From Paraburkholderia phenazinium (GTDB lineage Bacteria; Pseudomonadota; Gammaproteobacteria; Burkholderiales; Burkholderiaceae), in contig NZ_FNCJ01000018.1 in the NCBI RefSeq assembly GCF_900100735.1, positions 1 through 64,000 of the forward strand: a stretch of 64,000 nt of DNA. The letters are read 5' to 3'. The first letter of the stretch is position 1; every line of letters starts with the position of its first letter. Of the stretch, positions 1 through 8,100 are shown piece after piece. A program made the position numbers and the translations under genes. The notes below the pieces were generated by a model that saw only the letters and a program-made list of their open reading frames with translations, did no database searches and had not been told where the DNA came from.

Positions 1-302
1 CCGATCAGCACCGACGGTTTGCGCTGCTTGAGGTCCTGCGCAAACATCGCATCGGTGGGGAACGACGGCGTGCTGGTGTGGATGATGACGAGGTCGTACT
101 GCTGCGCGATCTCGAGCGAGGCCTCGACCGACAGGCCATCGGCCGGCGCATCGAGCACGCGGCTGTCCGGCACCAGTGCCGCGGGCTGCGCGAGCCAGGT
201 GGGATACCAGAACGAGCGAATCTCGCGCTTCGCCTGATAGCGCGAACCCGCGCCGCCATCGAAACCGTCATATGACGGGGCCTGCAAAAACAGCGTTTTC
301 AT
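1..302 (-). CDS. hpnJ: Hopanoid biosynthesis radical SAM protein HpnJ (N-terminal part)
   Basis: The gene starts with ATG at 302 on the minus strand and runs off the left edge, so only the first 100 residues are visible. They begin MKTLFLQAPSYDGFDGGAGS and continue with a YPTWLAQPAAL stretch and a DLVIIHTSTPSF strand, which is the cobalamin-binding-like N-terminal domain of the B12-binding radical SAM family. The radical SAM core lies outside the window. HpnJ is known to act in side-chain cyclisation of bacteriohopanetetrol to its cyclitol ether. The assignment rests on N-terminal similarity only. A squalene-synthase-like gene at the far right edge also fits triterpenoid metabolism. Confidence 0.78.
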   Translation of the reverse strand, partial: MKTLFLQAPSYDGFDGGAGSRYQAKREIRSFWYPTWLAQPAALVPDSRVLDAPADGLSVEASLEIAQQYDLVIIHTSTPSFPTDAMFAQDLKQRKPSVLI

Positions 303-793
303 GAATGCTCCGGCCAGCTCCATTGAGCTTGATAGCGAGGGGAACGAATGTTGTTGTATGCGGAAAACGCCTATGCGACAGCACGAGGCTTCCGGATAGG
401 CGTCTCCAGGTGCGCAAAGCCGCTCAGAAAGCTAACCCGCCGCAATAGTTGAATCAACCTGGAATGTCTCCCCGGGCGCCGTTTTGCATGGCGCTGTCGT
501 GTTTGAAGGCAAGTCGTATGCAAAGCGTAAAACTCGGATCCAAAAGGCGAACCGCGTTCTTCGATTATCGGCCCTGTCCATGGAGATTTTGTGAATCTGG
601 GAAAGAGCGCAGGAAATCGCCGACGCAGCGGTGCTGACGGGCAATCCGTTAGAAGCCGCCGAACACCGCTGCAGAAGGGGAGAGAATGCGTTTCCGCTTG
701 CCGGATGGCGGCGAGCCGCTATTTCTAAACGGGGAGCGCGCATTGCACGCACTCCCTTCGAGCAAAAGCAAACAGCAAAAACGTCGGCTTAGC
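303..793. other. Intergenic region without a recognisable gene
   Basis: About 490 bases between hpnJ and the first YXWXXGHW gene. A minus-strand open frame at 432-752 has no recognisable motif, no good ribosome-binding site and unusual composition for a real gene here. The hpnJ promoter must lie in the left part. No terminator or repeat was evident. Confidence 0.5.
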
Positions 794-1015
794 TTAGTAA
801 CCCGGCGCCCAGTGACCGTGCTCCCATTCCCAATGGTTGCCTTCCCAGCGATAGTGGCCCTTCACCCAGTGATAGCCCGGTGCGGGGGCCGCTGGCACCA
901 CTTCGACGAGCGGCGCGGGCTGCGGCGGCCGCGCCGGTTCGACGACGCATGCGCTAAGCAAGGAAGCGCACACACAAGAAAGCAAAGCAGCGGTGAAGGT
1001 CGATCGCTTTTTCAT
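794..1015 (-). CDS. Small lipoprotein with YXWXXGHW repeats
   Basis: A 73-residue protein with a lipoprotein signal peptide: basic MKKR start, hydrophobic core and lipobox LLSAC near residue 22. A proline-rich linker follows, then three aromatic repeats of the YHWVKGHY / NHWEWEHGHW type. An AGGAG ribosome-binding site precedes the ATG. It lies 53 bases downstream of the DUF1501 gene on the same strand and may share its transcript. YXWXXGXW-repeat proteins are small envelope proteins common in Burkholderiales and their function is not established. It resembles the protein at 5541-5843, at the other end of this gene block. Confidence 0.8.
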   Translation of the reverse strand: MKKRSTFTAALLSCVCASLLSACVVEPARPPQPAPLVEVVPAAPAPGYHWVKGHYRWEGNHWEWEHGHWAPGY

Positions 1016-1068
1016 GTAAATCTCCTGTTTTTAGAACTGCTACTACCCATCCATAGCCAGGCTGCGCG

Positions 1069-2217
1069 CTAGCTACGGATCAAACCGGTCAACGGTTGCG
1101 TGGACCCCGCTTGCGCAAATAGCGCGGTGGCGGCGCGATGCGGATCGAGCCCGAGGCTCTCACTTGCGGCGCCTGCGATCAGGGCGTCCAGTCCAGTGGT
1201 GGGCCTGAGGTCGCGCGCCTGGTAAAGATCGCTCGACTTCAAGCCCGGCCAGTCAGCAAGTACGCGTCCGCCGTTCACGGCGCCGCCGATCAGCATGGCC
1301 ACAGAACCCGTTCCATGATCCGTGCCGCCGGTTCCGTTGGCAGCCGCGGTGCGCCCGAACTCGGTGGCAACCAGCACCGTCGTCTTGTCCCATATAGGCC
1401 CGAGGCCGTCGCGCAAGGACGCGAGCATGGTGTCGAGCGCTTTCAGTTGGTTGGACAGACGCGGGTTCTGCGCGCTATGCGTATCCCAGCCGCCGGTTTC
1501 GATCATCGCCAGGCGCGGGCCGTCGTCGCGGGCCAGAAAGCTCGCGGCGAGCTTGCCGAGGCTGGCCGGGTCCTGGCGCGCACCGGCATCGCCAGCAAGG
1601 CCGCGTGCCGCCATGGCCGATTCCCACAGCGGCCTCAACTGCGCATCCTGGTTGTAAAGGTCCGAGACCCGCGTGAGCAGATCGTCCGGCGCTTGCGGCA
1701 AACCCGAAGGCGCGTACGAGGTCACATTCGCCTTGCCGCGCAGCGCCATCGGCACGGTCGGCGCAAATGCGATGGCGTTTTCGTGGCTCGACGGCAGCAG
1801 TGCGGCCAGCCGGTTCAGCCAGCCGTCCTTCACCTGATAGGGCGACGTGCCGCCTGTCTCGAGCACATTCTGGCCGTCGAAATGCGAGCGGTCGCGATAC
1901 GGCGAGGCCACCGCATGGACGAACAACGCCTGGCCGGACCCGTACATCCTGGCGGTTTCGACGAGCGAAGGGTGCAACGCGAAAGTGCCGTTGAGTTTGG
2001 TCGCGGTCGACGGGTCGATGGCGAGCGCGCCGCGCAAGCTTGCATAGGATGGCTCAGCATATGGCACCACGATGTTCAGGCCATCGGCGGCGCCGCGCTG
2101 GATCACGAAGATGAAACGGCGGTCGGTCTCGGCGCTCGCGAAGGCCATGTGCGGCGACACGAGAATCGCACCGGCACCGGCGGCGGCGAAGTTGAGAAAC
2201 TGGCGACGGGACATCAT
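1069..2217 (-). CDS. DUF1501 family secreted protein
   Basis: A 382-residue protein opening MMSRRQFLNFAAAGAGA, a twin-arginine (Tat) signal followed by a hydrophobic stretch and an AFA cleavage site. Family landmarks are FVIQRGAADGLN near residues 37-48, GGWDTH at 242-247, EFGR at 286-289 and GGTDHG at 297-302, the sulfatase/phosphatase-like metal-site motifs of DUF1501. The frame is open further upstream, but the Tat start at 2217 is preferred because it places RR at residues 4-5 and lies only 5 bases after the DUF1800 stop. DUF1501 genes are habitually paired with DUF1800 genes. The substrate is unknown; a periplasmic role is inferred from the signal. Confidence 0.88.
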   Translation of the reverse strand: MMSRRQFLNFAAAGAGAILVSPHMAFASAETDRRFIFVIQRGAADGLNIVVPYAEPSYASLRGALAIDPSTATKLNGTFALHPSLVETARMYGSGQALFVHAVASPYRDRSHFDGQNVLETGGTSPYQVKDGWLNRLAALLPSSHENAIAFAPTVPMALRGKANVTSYAPSGLPQAPDDLLTRVSDLYNQDAQLRPLWESAMAARGLAGDAGARQDPASLGKLAASFLARDDGPRLAMIETGGWDTHSAQNPRLSNQLKALDTMLASLRDGLGPIWDKTTVLVATEFGRTAAANGTGGTDHGTGSVAMLIGGAVNGGRVLADWPGLKSSDLYQARDLRPTTGLDALIAGAASESLGLDPHRAATALFAQAGSTQPLTGLIRS

Positions 2218-2222
2218 GGCGG

Positions 2223-3647
2223 TTATCTCCGTTGAAAATCGGGCGACACGAGCAGCAGCGCGACCGCGGTCGATACGCTTTCGGCTCGCGACACCGCGGT
2301 CTCGGTCGGCGCACTGATCGAGCCGACCAGCAGCGTCTGGCCCAAAGTATGTGGATCGAGGCGGTCGCCCACGCGCGCCGCAAAACGCTGCGCCACTTCC
2401 ACCCGGCGCACGAGCGCATCGGGGGCGGCCCAGCTCGCCGCGATATCGTCGTAACCGGCGGGCGAACCCGGCCGCCACACGGGCTGGCCCAGTTGTGTCA
2501 GCAACGGCGCGCTCTGCAGATTGCCGACGTCCTGCCAGCCGAGACCGCGCATCGACGAAATGGTCCATTCCCACGGCGTTTTGAACTTCACCGCTACGGG
2601 CGACCACGCTTCCTGCGAATCGATCAGCGCGCGATAGACGGTCGGCAAGTCGCCGCCGCTGCGCTCGAATGCGTTGGCAAGCCGCTCGGTGACGGCAGGT
2701 GGTGGGTTATCCGAAACAAAGTGGCGGGCGAGCTTGCCGGCAATATGTTGCGCGGTGGCCGGCGACGCCGCGAGGTCGTGCAGGATCGCCAGCGCCTGGT
2801 CCTCGCCCTGCTGATCGTAGCGGCGCCCCATGATGGTCCGCGAACCCGGCTCATGCACCTGGGGGCGGAACACAAAGGCGCCGGGCGCCGCGCCGTTGGG
2901 CTGCGGCCCTTTGATGCCCGCCACGCTCCAGCCGGTCAGCGCGCGGGCGAATTCGGTCACGTCAGCCTGCGTATAGCCGCTGCGCACGCCCAGCGTGTGC
3001 AGCTCCATGATTTCGCGTGCGAGGTTCTCGTTGAGCCCGCGTTTGTTGTCCGGATTGCGCTCTTCCGCGCGCATCGCCGCCTTGCTGTCCGGACCGACCG
3101 AGCGCGTCTGGTCGAGAAAAATCTGCATTGCGGGATGCTGTTCCACCGCGACCAGCATGTCGTCGAAGCGGCCCAGCACGTGCGGGCGGATCGCTTCCAT
3201 TTCGAACGCGCCTGCGAGCGCCGCGACTTGCGGCTTCTCTGTAGAGACCGCGAAGTGATTGGCCCAGAAATGCACCAGCCGATCGATAAACGGCGTCGTG
3301 CTGGTCAAGGCACTGCTGACGCGCACATTCACCGCCGTGCGATACACATCGCGGATTTCGCCGCGCATCGCCTTGTTAGCAGCCTGTTTAGCGGCCTGAT
3401 TGGCGGCCGGATCGGCGTTCGTGTTGGCGTTGACGTTCTGCTGGCGTTGCTCGCCCAGCTCGGTTGCCAGCGCGACCGCAGTCGGCTGGCCCGCCCATGC
3501 CGCAGGCAGCGGCTGATACTGATCGAACTGCGCTAGCAGCCATCCCTTGGGGTCGGCGGGCGGGGTGTCTTCCGGGCGGGCGCCGAGACCGAAACGGTTC
3601 AGCGCAATCGCCGCGGCATTGTCGGGGGCTGAGGTGATCATGCGCAT
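2223..3647 (-). CDS. DUF1800 family protein
   Basis: A 474-residue protein beginning MRMITSAPDNAAAIALNRFG. The motifs ALNRFGLGARP, RLVHFWANHFAVS, LNENLAREIMELHTLGV and YTQADVTEFARALTGW are characteristic of DUF1800. No clear signal peptide is seen, which is common in this family when its DUF1501 partner carries a Tat signal; co-export is possible but inferred. Residues about 70-95 hold a low-complexity Asn/Ala stretch. The gene lies directly upstream of DUF1501 (5-base gap) and about 140 bases downstream of the sensor-like gene, suggesting an operon. A second ATG two codons in is also a possible start. The biochemical role is unknown. Confidence 0.87.
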   Translation of the reverse strand: MRMITSAPDNAAAIALNRFGLGARPEDTPPADPKGWLLAQFDQYQPLPAAWAGQPTAVALATELGEQRQQNVNANTNADPAANQAAKQAANKAMRGEIRDVYRTAVNVRVSSALTSTTPFIDRLVHFWANHFAVSTEKPQVAALAGAFEMEAIRPHVLGRFDDMLVAVEQHPAMQIFLDQTRSVGPDSKAAMRAEERNPDNKRGLNENLAREIMELHTLGVRSGYTQADVTEFARALTGWSVAGIKGPQPNGAAPGAFVFRPQVHEPGSRTIMGRRYDQQGEDQALAILHDLAASPATAQHIAGKLARHFVSDNPPPAVTERLANAFERSGGDLPTVYRALIDSQEAWSPVAVKFKTPWEWTISSMRGLGWQDVGNLQSAPLLTQLGQPVWRPGSPAGYDDIAASWAAPDALVRRVEVAQRFAARVGDRLDPHTLGQTLLVGSISAPTETAVSRAESVSTAVALLLVSPDFQRR

Positions 3648-3785
3648 TCCTTCGAGCGTTGCGTACCTTCTTTAAACGCTGGAGGCCGGCATTTCCGTCG
3701 CGTCTCGCAGAAGATTTATTTGATTCTTCCAGCTTGCTCGAAGCTCGCCCCTCTTATTGACTGCTTGTTTGCTGCTTACTTCAAC

Positions 3786-4325
3786 TCAGTCGCTTGCAGG
3801 CGCCCCGCTCGCCGCCTCGCTCGCTTGCGAACTCGCCGGCTTCTTGCCCTTGGCCCCCGACGCGGGCGTCGGTTCACGCCACTGCCCTGCCTGCTTCAGA
3901 CCTTCAGCAAACTTGACGCGCTCCTCCGGCGTAAGAGTCGTCGCGAAGTCCGCAACGCTGCTTTCGACCTCGGTACGCAGCGCAATATCGGCGTCGCGCG
4001 TGCGCTTGAGCGCAACGTCGAGCGCGGCGCGATCGAATTGCGGCGCGGCCAGCAAGGCCAGCACCTCATGACGTCCTTCGCGGCCCTCGCGTGCGTAGTC
4101 CTTGCCTTCGCGGCGCGCTTCCTTGAGCCCCTCAAGGAACTCCTTCTGACGCTCAGACGACAGGCCATCCGTGGCGAAACGCAGCGCAGTGCGCGCCTGC
4201 GGCGCCTTGGCGACACTATCGTGCGTGGCGAACCATTGATAAGCACCGCCCGCAATACCACCCAGTAAAAACACGTTCAATACGAACGAACCCGCCAGCA
4301 GGATTTTCCATGAACGGTCGCTCAT
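3786..4325 (-). CDS. Periplasmic heavy-metal-sensor-like (Spy/CnrX family) protein
   Basis: A 179-residue protein with one N-terminal membrane segment (residues about 8-28) followed by a helical, charge-rich periplasmic domain. The LSSERQKEFLEGLKEARREG and LTPEERVKFAEGLK segments resemble the LTXXQ-like repeats of the Spy/CnrX (Metal_resist) family. The C-terminus is a low-complexity Ala/Ser/Lys tail. Its start overlaps the anti-sigma stop by 4 bases (ATGA), so translation is probably coupled. In CnrYXH systems the CnrX sensor relays metal to CnrY, which releases the sigma factor CnrH. Few histidines are present, so metal binding is uncertain and a folding-stress role is equally possible. Confidence 0.72.
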   Translation of the reverse strand: MSDRSWKILLAGSFVLNVFLLGGIAGGAYQWFATHDSVAKAPQARTALRFATDGLSSERQKEFLEGLKEARREGKDYAREGREGRHEVLALLAAPQFDRAALDVALKRTRDADIALRTEVESSVADFATTLTPEERVKFAEGLKQAGQWREPTPASGAKGKKPASSQASEAASGAPASD

Positions 4326-4744
4326 TCGCCGCTCCAGTCGACGCTTGAACCGCCGAAGCTCGAAGTCAGATAGGACGACGATTCATGCACTTGCGGCGGC
4401 GTGCCGGTCAGGACAAAAAACGACACGGCAAAGGCGCCCGCCAGACCGCCTGCCAGGCCGATACCGGCAAACGCCGCGCCCTGCCACCAGAGCCGCGTGC
4501 GCGGTTTGCGCGGATGCCGCGCGGGTGCCGTAGCGACAATCCGGTCGACGAACGAGCGCTCCGGCGGCGCGATGGTGTGGCTTGTCAGCCAGGCGTCGAG
4601 GCTAGCCGATTCGGCGAGCACGGCATCCGCCTCGCTCCGGTGCAGATCGGCCCATGCCTCGGCCGCCGCGCGCTCCTCGTCCGGCCAGCGGCGCGGATCG
4701 GCGCCGTAGGCGTCGACGATGGTGCGAAATCTCTCTGGTGTCAT
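4322..4744 (-). CDS. Probable membrane-anchored anti-sigma factor
   Basis: A 140-residue protein with a cytoplasmic N-terminal half (MTPERFRTIVDAYGADPRRW), one membrane segment at about residues 87-112 and a short Ser-rich periplasmic tail. It overlaps the sigma gene stop by 4 bases and the sensor-like gene start by 4 bases, so the three genes form a tight translationally coupled unit. The size, topology and position match CnrY-type anti-sigma factors rather than zinc-binding ones, since no HXXXCXXC motif is seen. The role is inferred mainly from context; sequence similarity to a named anti-sigma was not established. Confidence 0.68.
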   Translation of the reverse strand: MTPERFRTIVDAYGADPRRWPDEERAAAEAWADLHRSEADAVLAESASLDAWLTSHTIAPPERSFVDRIVATAPARHPRKPRTRLWWQGAAFAGIGLAGGLAGAFAVSFFVLTGTPPQVHESSSYLTSSFGGSSVDWSGE

Positions 4745-5346
4745 GGCATATCCTTGCTAAAGCCGCTGCCGGCCAGTTGTGCGCGCAGACTGCGGCGGGC
4801 GCGCGCCAGCAAACTTTCGAGGGCGTCGACGGTGATGCCCATCAGGGCGGCAGCTTCGATATTCGACAGCTCCTGGTAGTAGTTGAGCACCAGGGCTTCG
4901 CGCTGCCGCACCGGCAATGCAGCAAGCGCCGTGCGCACCCGTTCGTCGCGCACGCGGGCTTCCAGTTGCATGTCGGGTGAGCTGTGCGGATCGGCGGCCT
5001 CGTCGGGCAGTTCGGCGACCGGGTCTTCGCGCCGCCCGCGCAGGCGGTCGTAACAAAGATTCAGCGCCACGCGGTGAATCCACGTGTCGAATCGGGCCTC
5101 GCCTTCTTTCCAGTGCGGGGCCTGTTTCCAGATACGCACGAAGGCCTCCTGTGCCACGTCTTCCGCTTCCATACGGTCTCCCAACATGCGCGTCGCGAGC
5201 GCGAGCAGACGCGGCAGCTTGCGCGACACGAGCGTGCGCACCGCTGCCGGGTCCTGCTCGCCGACCCGTGCGACCAGGTCCGCGTCGGGATCGCGCTCGC
5301 TCAAGGCGCGCAATCCCGTGACATCCCCGGCACGTGCGGCTGCCAC
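4741..5346 (-). CDS. ECF RNA polymerase sigma factor
   Basis: A 201-residue ECF sigma factor. Sigma-2 covers about residues 36-105, with the region 2.2 signature EDVAQEAFVRIWK near 62-74 and FDTWIHRVALNLCYD at 86-100. Sigma-4 covers about 135-190, with LPVRQREALVLNYYQELSNIEAAALMGI and LESLLARARRSLR. It would direct core polymerase to promoters controlled by an extracytoplasmic signal. It is the first gene of the sigma/anti-sigma/sensor unit and follows the small-protein genes at 5440-5843 by about 90 bases. The first 20 residues may be overcalled, as internal starts are possible. Confidence 0.9.
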   Translation of the reverse strand: MAAARAGDVTGLRALSERDPDADLVARVGEQDPAAVRTLVSRKLPRLLALATRMLGDRMEAEDVAQEAFVRIWKQAPHWKEGEARFDTWIHRVALNLCYDRLRGRREDPVAELPDEAADPHSSPDMQLEARVRDERVRTALAALPVRQREALVLNYYQELSNIEAAALMGITVDALESLLARARRSLRAQLAGSGFSKDMP

Positions 5347-5439
5347 CGCTGCGCCCGGACAGATCGTGTCGCGACACGAGCGTTTCTCACTTGCCGTTGC
5401 TCCAGGAGGTGCGCGTTGCGCTTGTTTTCACTTGAGTCC

Positions 5440-5544
5440 TCAATATACGACGACGGCAGGATGGTAATACGCCGGATGGGCCGGCACCACGACGCAGCCG
5501 GCCAGCGTTGCCGCCGCGAGCGCCAGAATCAAAAGCGTTTTCAC
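5440..5544 (-). CDS. Tiny 34-residue lipoprotein
   Basis: A GTG-started frame encoding 34 residues: a signal peptide LLILALAAATLAGC with lipobox LAGC, then a short Val/Pro/His/Tyr-rich mature peptide of about 18 residues (VVVPAHPAYYHPAVVVY). The GTG start overlaps the TGA stop of the YXWXXGHW gene in the sequence GTGA, a typical translational coupling arrangement. A GGAG-like site lies just upstream within the preceding gene. It would be easily missed by gene finders because of its length. The function is unknown; an outer- or inner-membrane-anchored peptide is inferred from the lipobox. Confidence 0.6.
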   Translation of the reverse strand: MKTLLILALAAATLAGCVVVPAHPAYYHPAVVVY

Positions 5545-5843
5545 GGAGCCCAGTGCCCCTCTACCCAATGCCAGTTCGGGCCGTGCTGCACCCAATGGCC
5601 CGGCACCCAGTGATAACCGACCCGCACCGGCTGCCAGTGGCCCGGCACCCAGACGTATTGACCGTGATCCCAGCGCCAGCGGCCGTGGTCCCAGACATAG
5701 CCTGTGCGCGGCGCCGGCACGACCTCGACGCGCGGCGGCGGCGGCGCCATTGGCGCAATGATGACTTCCTGGGCGATGGCGGCGGTCGCTGCCAGCGTGA
5801 TCGTGGCCGAGACCAGCAGCCGCGTGAGGGTGTTGTATTTCAT
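5541..5843 (-). CDS. Secreted protein with YXWXXGHW repeats
   Basis: A 100-residue protein with a Sec signal peptide (about 25 residues, cleavage after AIA), a proline-rich linker and five successive aromatic repeats such as GYVWDHGRWRW, QYVWVPGHWQP, GYHWVPGHW and NWHWVEGHW. Unlike the 794-1015 relative it has no lipobox. The sequence before its start (GGGAGCTTTAC then ATG) is close to that of the 794-1015 gene. It heads a same-strand block running through the sigma factor unit. Its cellular role is unknown. Confidence 0.83.
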   Translation of the reverse strand: MKYNTLTRLLVSATITLAATAAIAQEVIIAPMAPPPPRVEVVPAPRTGYVWDHGRWRWDHGQYVWVPGHWQPVRVGYHWVPGHWVQHGPNWHWVEGHWAP

Positions 5844-5979
5844 GTAAAGCTCCCGTAGGTTTGAGTATTCTTGCGATACGCGGAATGGCTCCGTTTCGTC
5901 TTAAACGCGGCTGCCGGGAAAATCCGTCGCTTATTTTTTGCAGCCGTGCCCGCCAACCTTTAGCCGATCCCGACCCACT

Positions 5980-6786
5980 GTGTCCCAAGCCCGCCCTCCC
6001 GAACTCCCCGAAGACGACGACGCCCGCTCGCTGGCGCGGCGCTATCCCCGCGGGACGCACATCGAGCCGCACTCGCACACCTGGGCGCAGGTGCTGTACG
6101 CGGTGGCCGGCGTGATGTGGGTGGAAGTCGGCCGCGAGGCGCTGGTCGTGCCGCCGCAGCGCGCGGTATGGCTGCCGGCGGGCGCCGTGCACTCGATCCA
6201 CATGATGAGCGAGGTCGAGATGCGCAATATCTATCTGCACAAGCGCAACGTCCAGCATCTCAGCAAAGAGAGCGATGTCTTTGAAATCAACGGCTTGCTA
6301 CGCGAGCTCATTACCACGATCGCCGAGTACGAGCACACCCATGCCCGCGACAGCGCGTACCTCGAAACGGCCTATAAGCTCGCCATGCTGGAGCTCGTGC
6401 ATGCGCCCCGCTCGTCGCTGCGCATTCCGCTGCCCGATGCGTCGGATCGCCGGCTCGACGCGCTGTGCCGGGCGGTGATCGAGAACCCGTCGATTGCCAT
6501 CAGCTTCGAGCAACATGCCGCCTCGGTCGGGGCGAGCGTGCGCACGCTCGCGCGGCTGTTCACCCGTGAGCTCGGCATTGGCTTTTCCGAGTGGCGGCGC
6601 CAGGTGCAGCTTGCTGTCGCGGTGTCGGGGCTCGCCGAGGGCCGCTCGGTCAGCAGCATTGCGCGCTCCCTCGGTTATCTGCCAAGCAGCTTCAGCGACA
6701 TGTTCCGGCGCGAACTCGGCGCGCCGCCGACCGAATTCGATGCGCAGGAAACCCTCAGCACGGCGCGTGAGGAAAGCAGAGCCTAG
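5980..6786 (+). CDS. AraC family transcriptional regulator with cupin sensor domain
   Basis: A regulator of 268 residues from a GTG start; an ATG 14 codons upstream at 5938 is also possible. The N-terminal cupin-like domain contains HIEPHSHTWAQVLYAVAG and VPPQRAVWLPAGAVHS, the histidine-bearing double-stranded beta-helix. The C-terminal AraC double helix-turn-helix holds SVRTLARLFTRELGIGFSEW and SVSSIARSLGYLPSSFSDMF, with the typical FRRELGAPP end. It is read toward the MDR oxidoreductase gene 112 bases downstream, a plausible target, but no operator was identified. The inducer is unknown. Confidence 0.9.
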   Translation: MSQARPPELPEDDDARSLARRYPRGTHIEPHSHTWAQVLYAVAGVMWVEVGREALVVPPQRAVWLPAGAVHSIHMMSEVEMRNIYLHKRNVQHLSKESDVFEINGLLRELITTIAEYEHTHARDSAYLETAYKLAMLELVHAPRSSLRIPLPDASDRRLDALCRAVIENPSIAISFEQHAASVGASVRTLARLFTRELGIGFSEWRRQVQLAVAVSGLAEGRSVSSIARSLGYLPSSFSDMFRRELGAPPTEFDAQETLSTAREESRA

Positions 6787-6898
6787 GCGCGCCCTCTGTC
6801 CGAAATTCGAAAGTTCTTGTCTCAACAATGTCCACTCGGCCACCTAGAATGGGTTCAACGCTGCACCGTGCAGCACCAACCGATCAGGAGCCGTGTCG

Positions 6899-7861
6899 AT
6901 GAAAGCCATCCAGTTCAAGTCCTTTGGCAGCCCCGATGTACTCGAATACGTCGATCTGCCCACCCCGACGGCGGACGCAGAAAGCGCCGTAGTCCAGGTC
7001 AAGAGCGCCTCGGTGAATCCGAGCGACGTCAAGAACGTCTCCGGCCACTTCGAGCACACCGAGTTGCCCCGCGCGCCGGGCCGCGACTTCAGCGGTGTCG
7101 TCGTGGAAGGTCCGGCCGAGTGGCTCGGCGCCGAAGTGTGGGGCACCGGCGGTGACATCGGTTTCACGCGCGACGGCACCCACGCCGAATTCATCAAGAT
7201 TCCGCTCGCCGCGTTGTCGCGCAAGCCGAAAACGCTCAGTCACGAACAGGCCGCGGCGATTGGCGTGAACTTCGTGGTGGCGTGGCTCGGCACGGTCGAC
7301 TACGCGCAACTGAAGGCTGGCGAGACGATTGCGGTGATCGGCGCCGGCGGCGGTGTGGGCGGTGCGGTGGTGCAGATTGCCAAGGCACGCGGCTGCCGCG
7401 TGATCGGGGTCGACCGTCAGGCGCCGCTGGCGGATTCGCCGGCTGGCCGCCTGATCGACGAGTTCGTACCGTTCGACGAGCATGCGGCGGAGCGCGTCAA
7501 GGCGCTGACCGGCGGCGGCGTCGATGTGGTGTACGACTCGGTGGGCGGGGTTGCTTTCGAAACCGCGCTGGGGCTCGTCAAGCGCCGTGGACGGGTGGTG
7601 GAGATCAGCGCGACTGGCAAGCGCCGCGTCGAGTTCGACTTGATCGACTTCTACCATAACGAAACGCAACTGCTCGGCGTGGATAGCGCCAAGCTGGGGG
7701 TAGCCGAGTCGGCGCGGCTGATGACGGCGCTCGTCGAAGGCTTCGAGAGCGGCGCGTTGCAACCGCCTGCGATTGCCGAGCGGTTCGAGCTGGCGCGCAC
7801 CCGCGAAGCCTACCAGGCGGTCGCAGCCGGCACGCGCGGCCGGGTCGTCATCACGATGTGA
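6899..7861 (+). CDS. Zinc-independent MDR family (quinone oxidoreductase-like) dehydrogenase
   Basis: A 320-residue NAD(P)H-dependent medium-chain dehydrogenase/reductase. The N-terminal GroES-like domain includes SASVNPSDVKNVSGHF and PGRDFSGVV; the nucleotide-binding motif VIGAGGGVGGAVV lies near residues 146-158. Structural zinc cysteines are absent, fitting the quinone oxidoreductase (zeta-crystallin) branch. ATG at 6899 is chosen over GTG at 6893 because AGGAG at 6886-6890 is then 8 bases away. It follows the AraC gene and precedes a XapX gene 63 bases downstream, possibly as one transcript. The physiological substrate is unknown. Confidence 0.88.
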   Translation: MKAIQFKSFGSPDVLEYVDLPTPTADAESAVVQVKSASVNPSDVKNVSGHFEHTELPRAPGRDFSGVVVEGPAEWLGAEVWGTGGDIGFTRDGTHAEFIKIPLAALSRKPKTLSHEQAAAIGVNFVVAWLGTVDYAQLKAGETIAVIGAGGGVGGAVVQIAKARGCRVIGVDRQAPLADSPAGRLIDEFVPFDEHAAERVKALTGGGVDVVYDSVGGVAFETALGLVKRRGRVVEISATGKRRVEFDLIDFYHNETQLLGVDSAKLGVAESARLMTALVEGFESGALQPPAIAERFELARTREAYQAVAAGTRGRVVITM

Positions 7862-7923
7862 GCTGTGGTTGGTGCGGCGGTGCAAATGCCCGCCGCGCGC
7901 CATCAACAGAGGATCAAACAATC

Positions 7924-8100
7924 ATGAAAGCCTATTTCGTCTCCTTGGTGGTGGGCGTGGTGGTCGGCGTGTTCTATAGCGTCGTCAATGTGAAATCGCC
8001 CGCACCGCCGACCATCGCACTCGTCGGGCTGCTCGGCATGCTCGGCGGTGAACATCTGATACCGCTGGTGCGGACGTTGTTCGGTTTTAGCGTGAACTAG
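7924..8100 (+). CDS. XapX domain small membrane protein
   Basis: A 58-residue protein with two hydrophobic segments, the first MKAYFVSLVVGVVVGVFYS and the second around TIALVGLLGMLGGEHLIPL, separated by the SPAPPTIAL turn typical of XapX proteins (named after an ORF near xapABR in E. coli). It starts 63 bases after the MDR gene. The stop is directly followed by the end of the SDR pseudogene on the other strand. The function of XapX proteins is unknown. Confidence 0.82.
   Translation: MKAYFVSLVVGVVVGVFYSVVNVKSPAPPTIALVGLLGMLGGEHLIPLVRTLFGFSVN

Noticed and set aside
432..752. A 106-residue minus-strand open frame between hpnJ and the YXWXXGHW gene
   Set aside because: No domain, no ribosome-binding site and implausible composition.
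1138..2235. A 365-residue plus-strand open frame over the DUF1501 gene
   Set aside because: It is antisense to a gene with clear Tat signal and DUF1501 motifs; the frame is open only because of GC bias and its product has no domain.
2232..3536. A 434-residue plus-strand open frame over DUF1800
   Set aside because: Antisense shadow of the DUF1800 gene, Arg/His-rich and without motifs.
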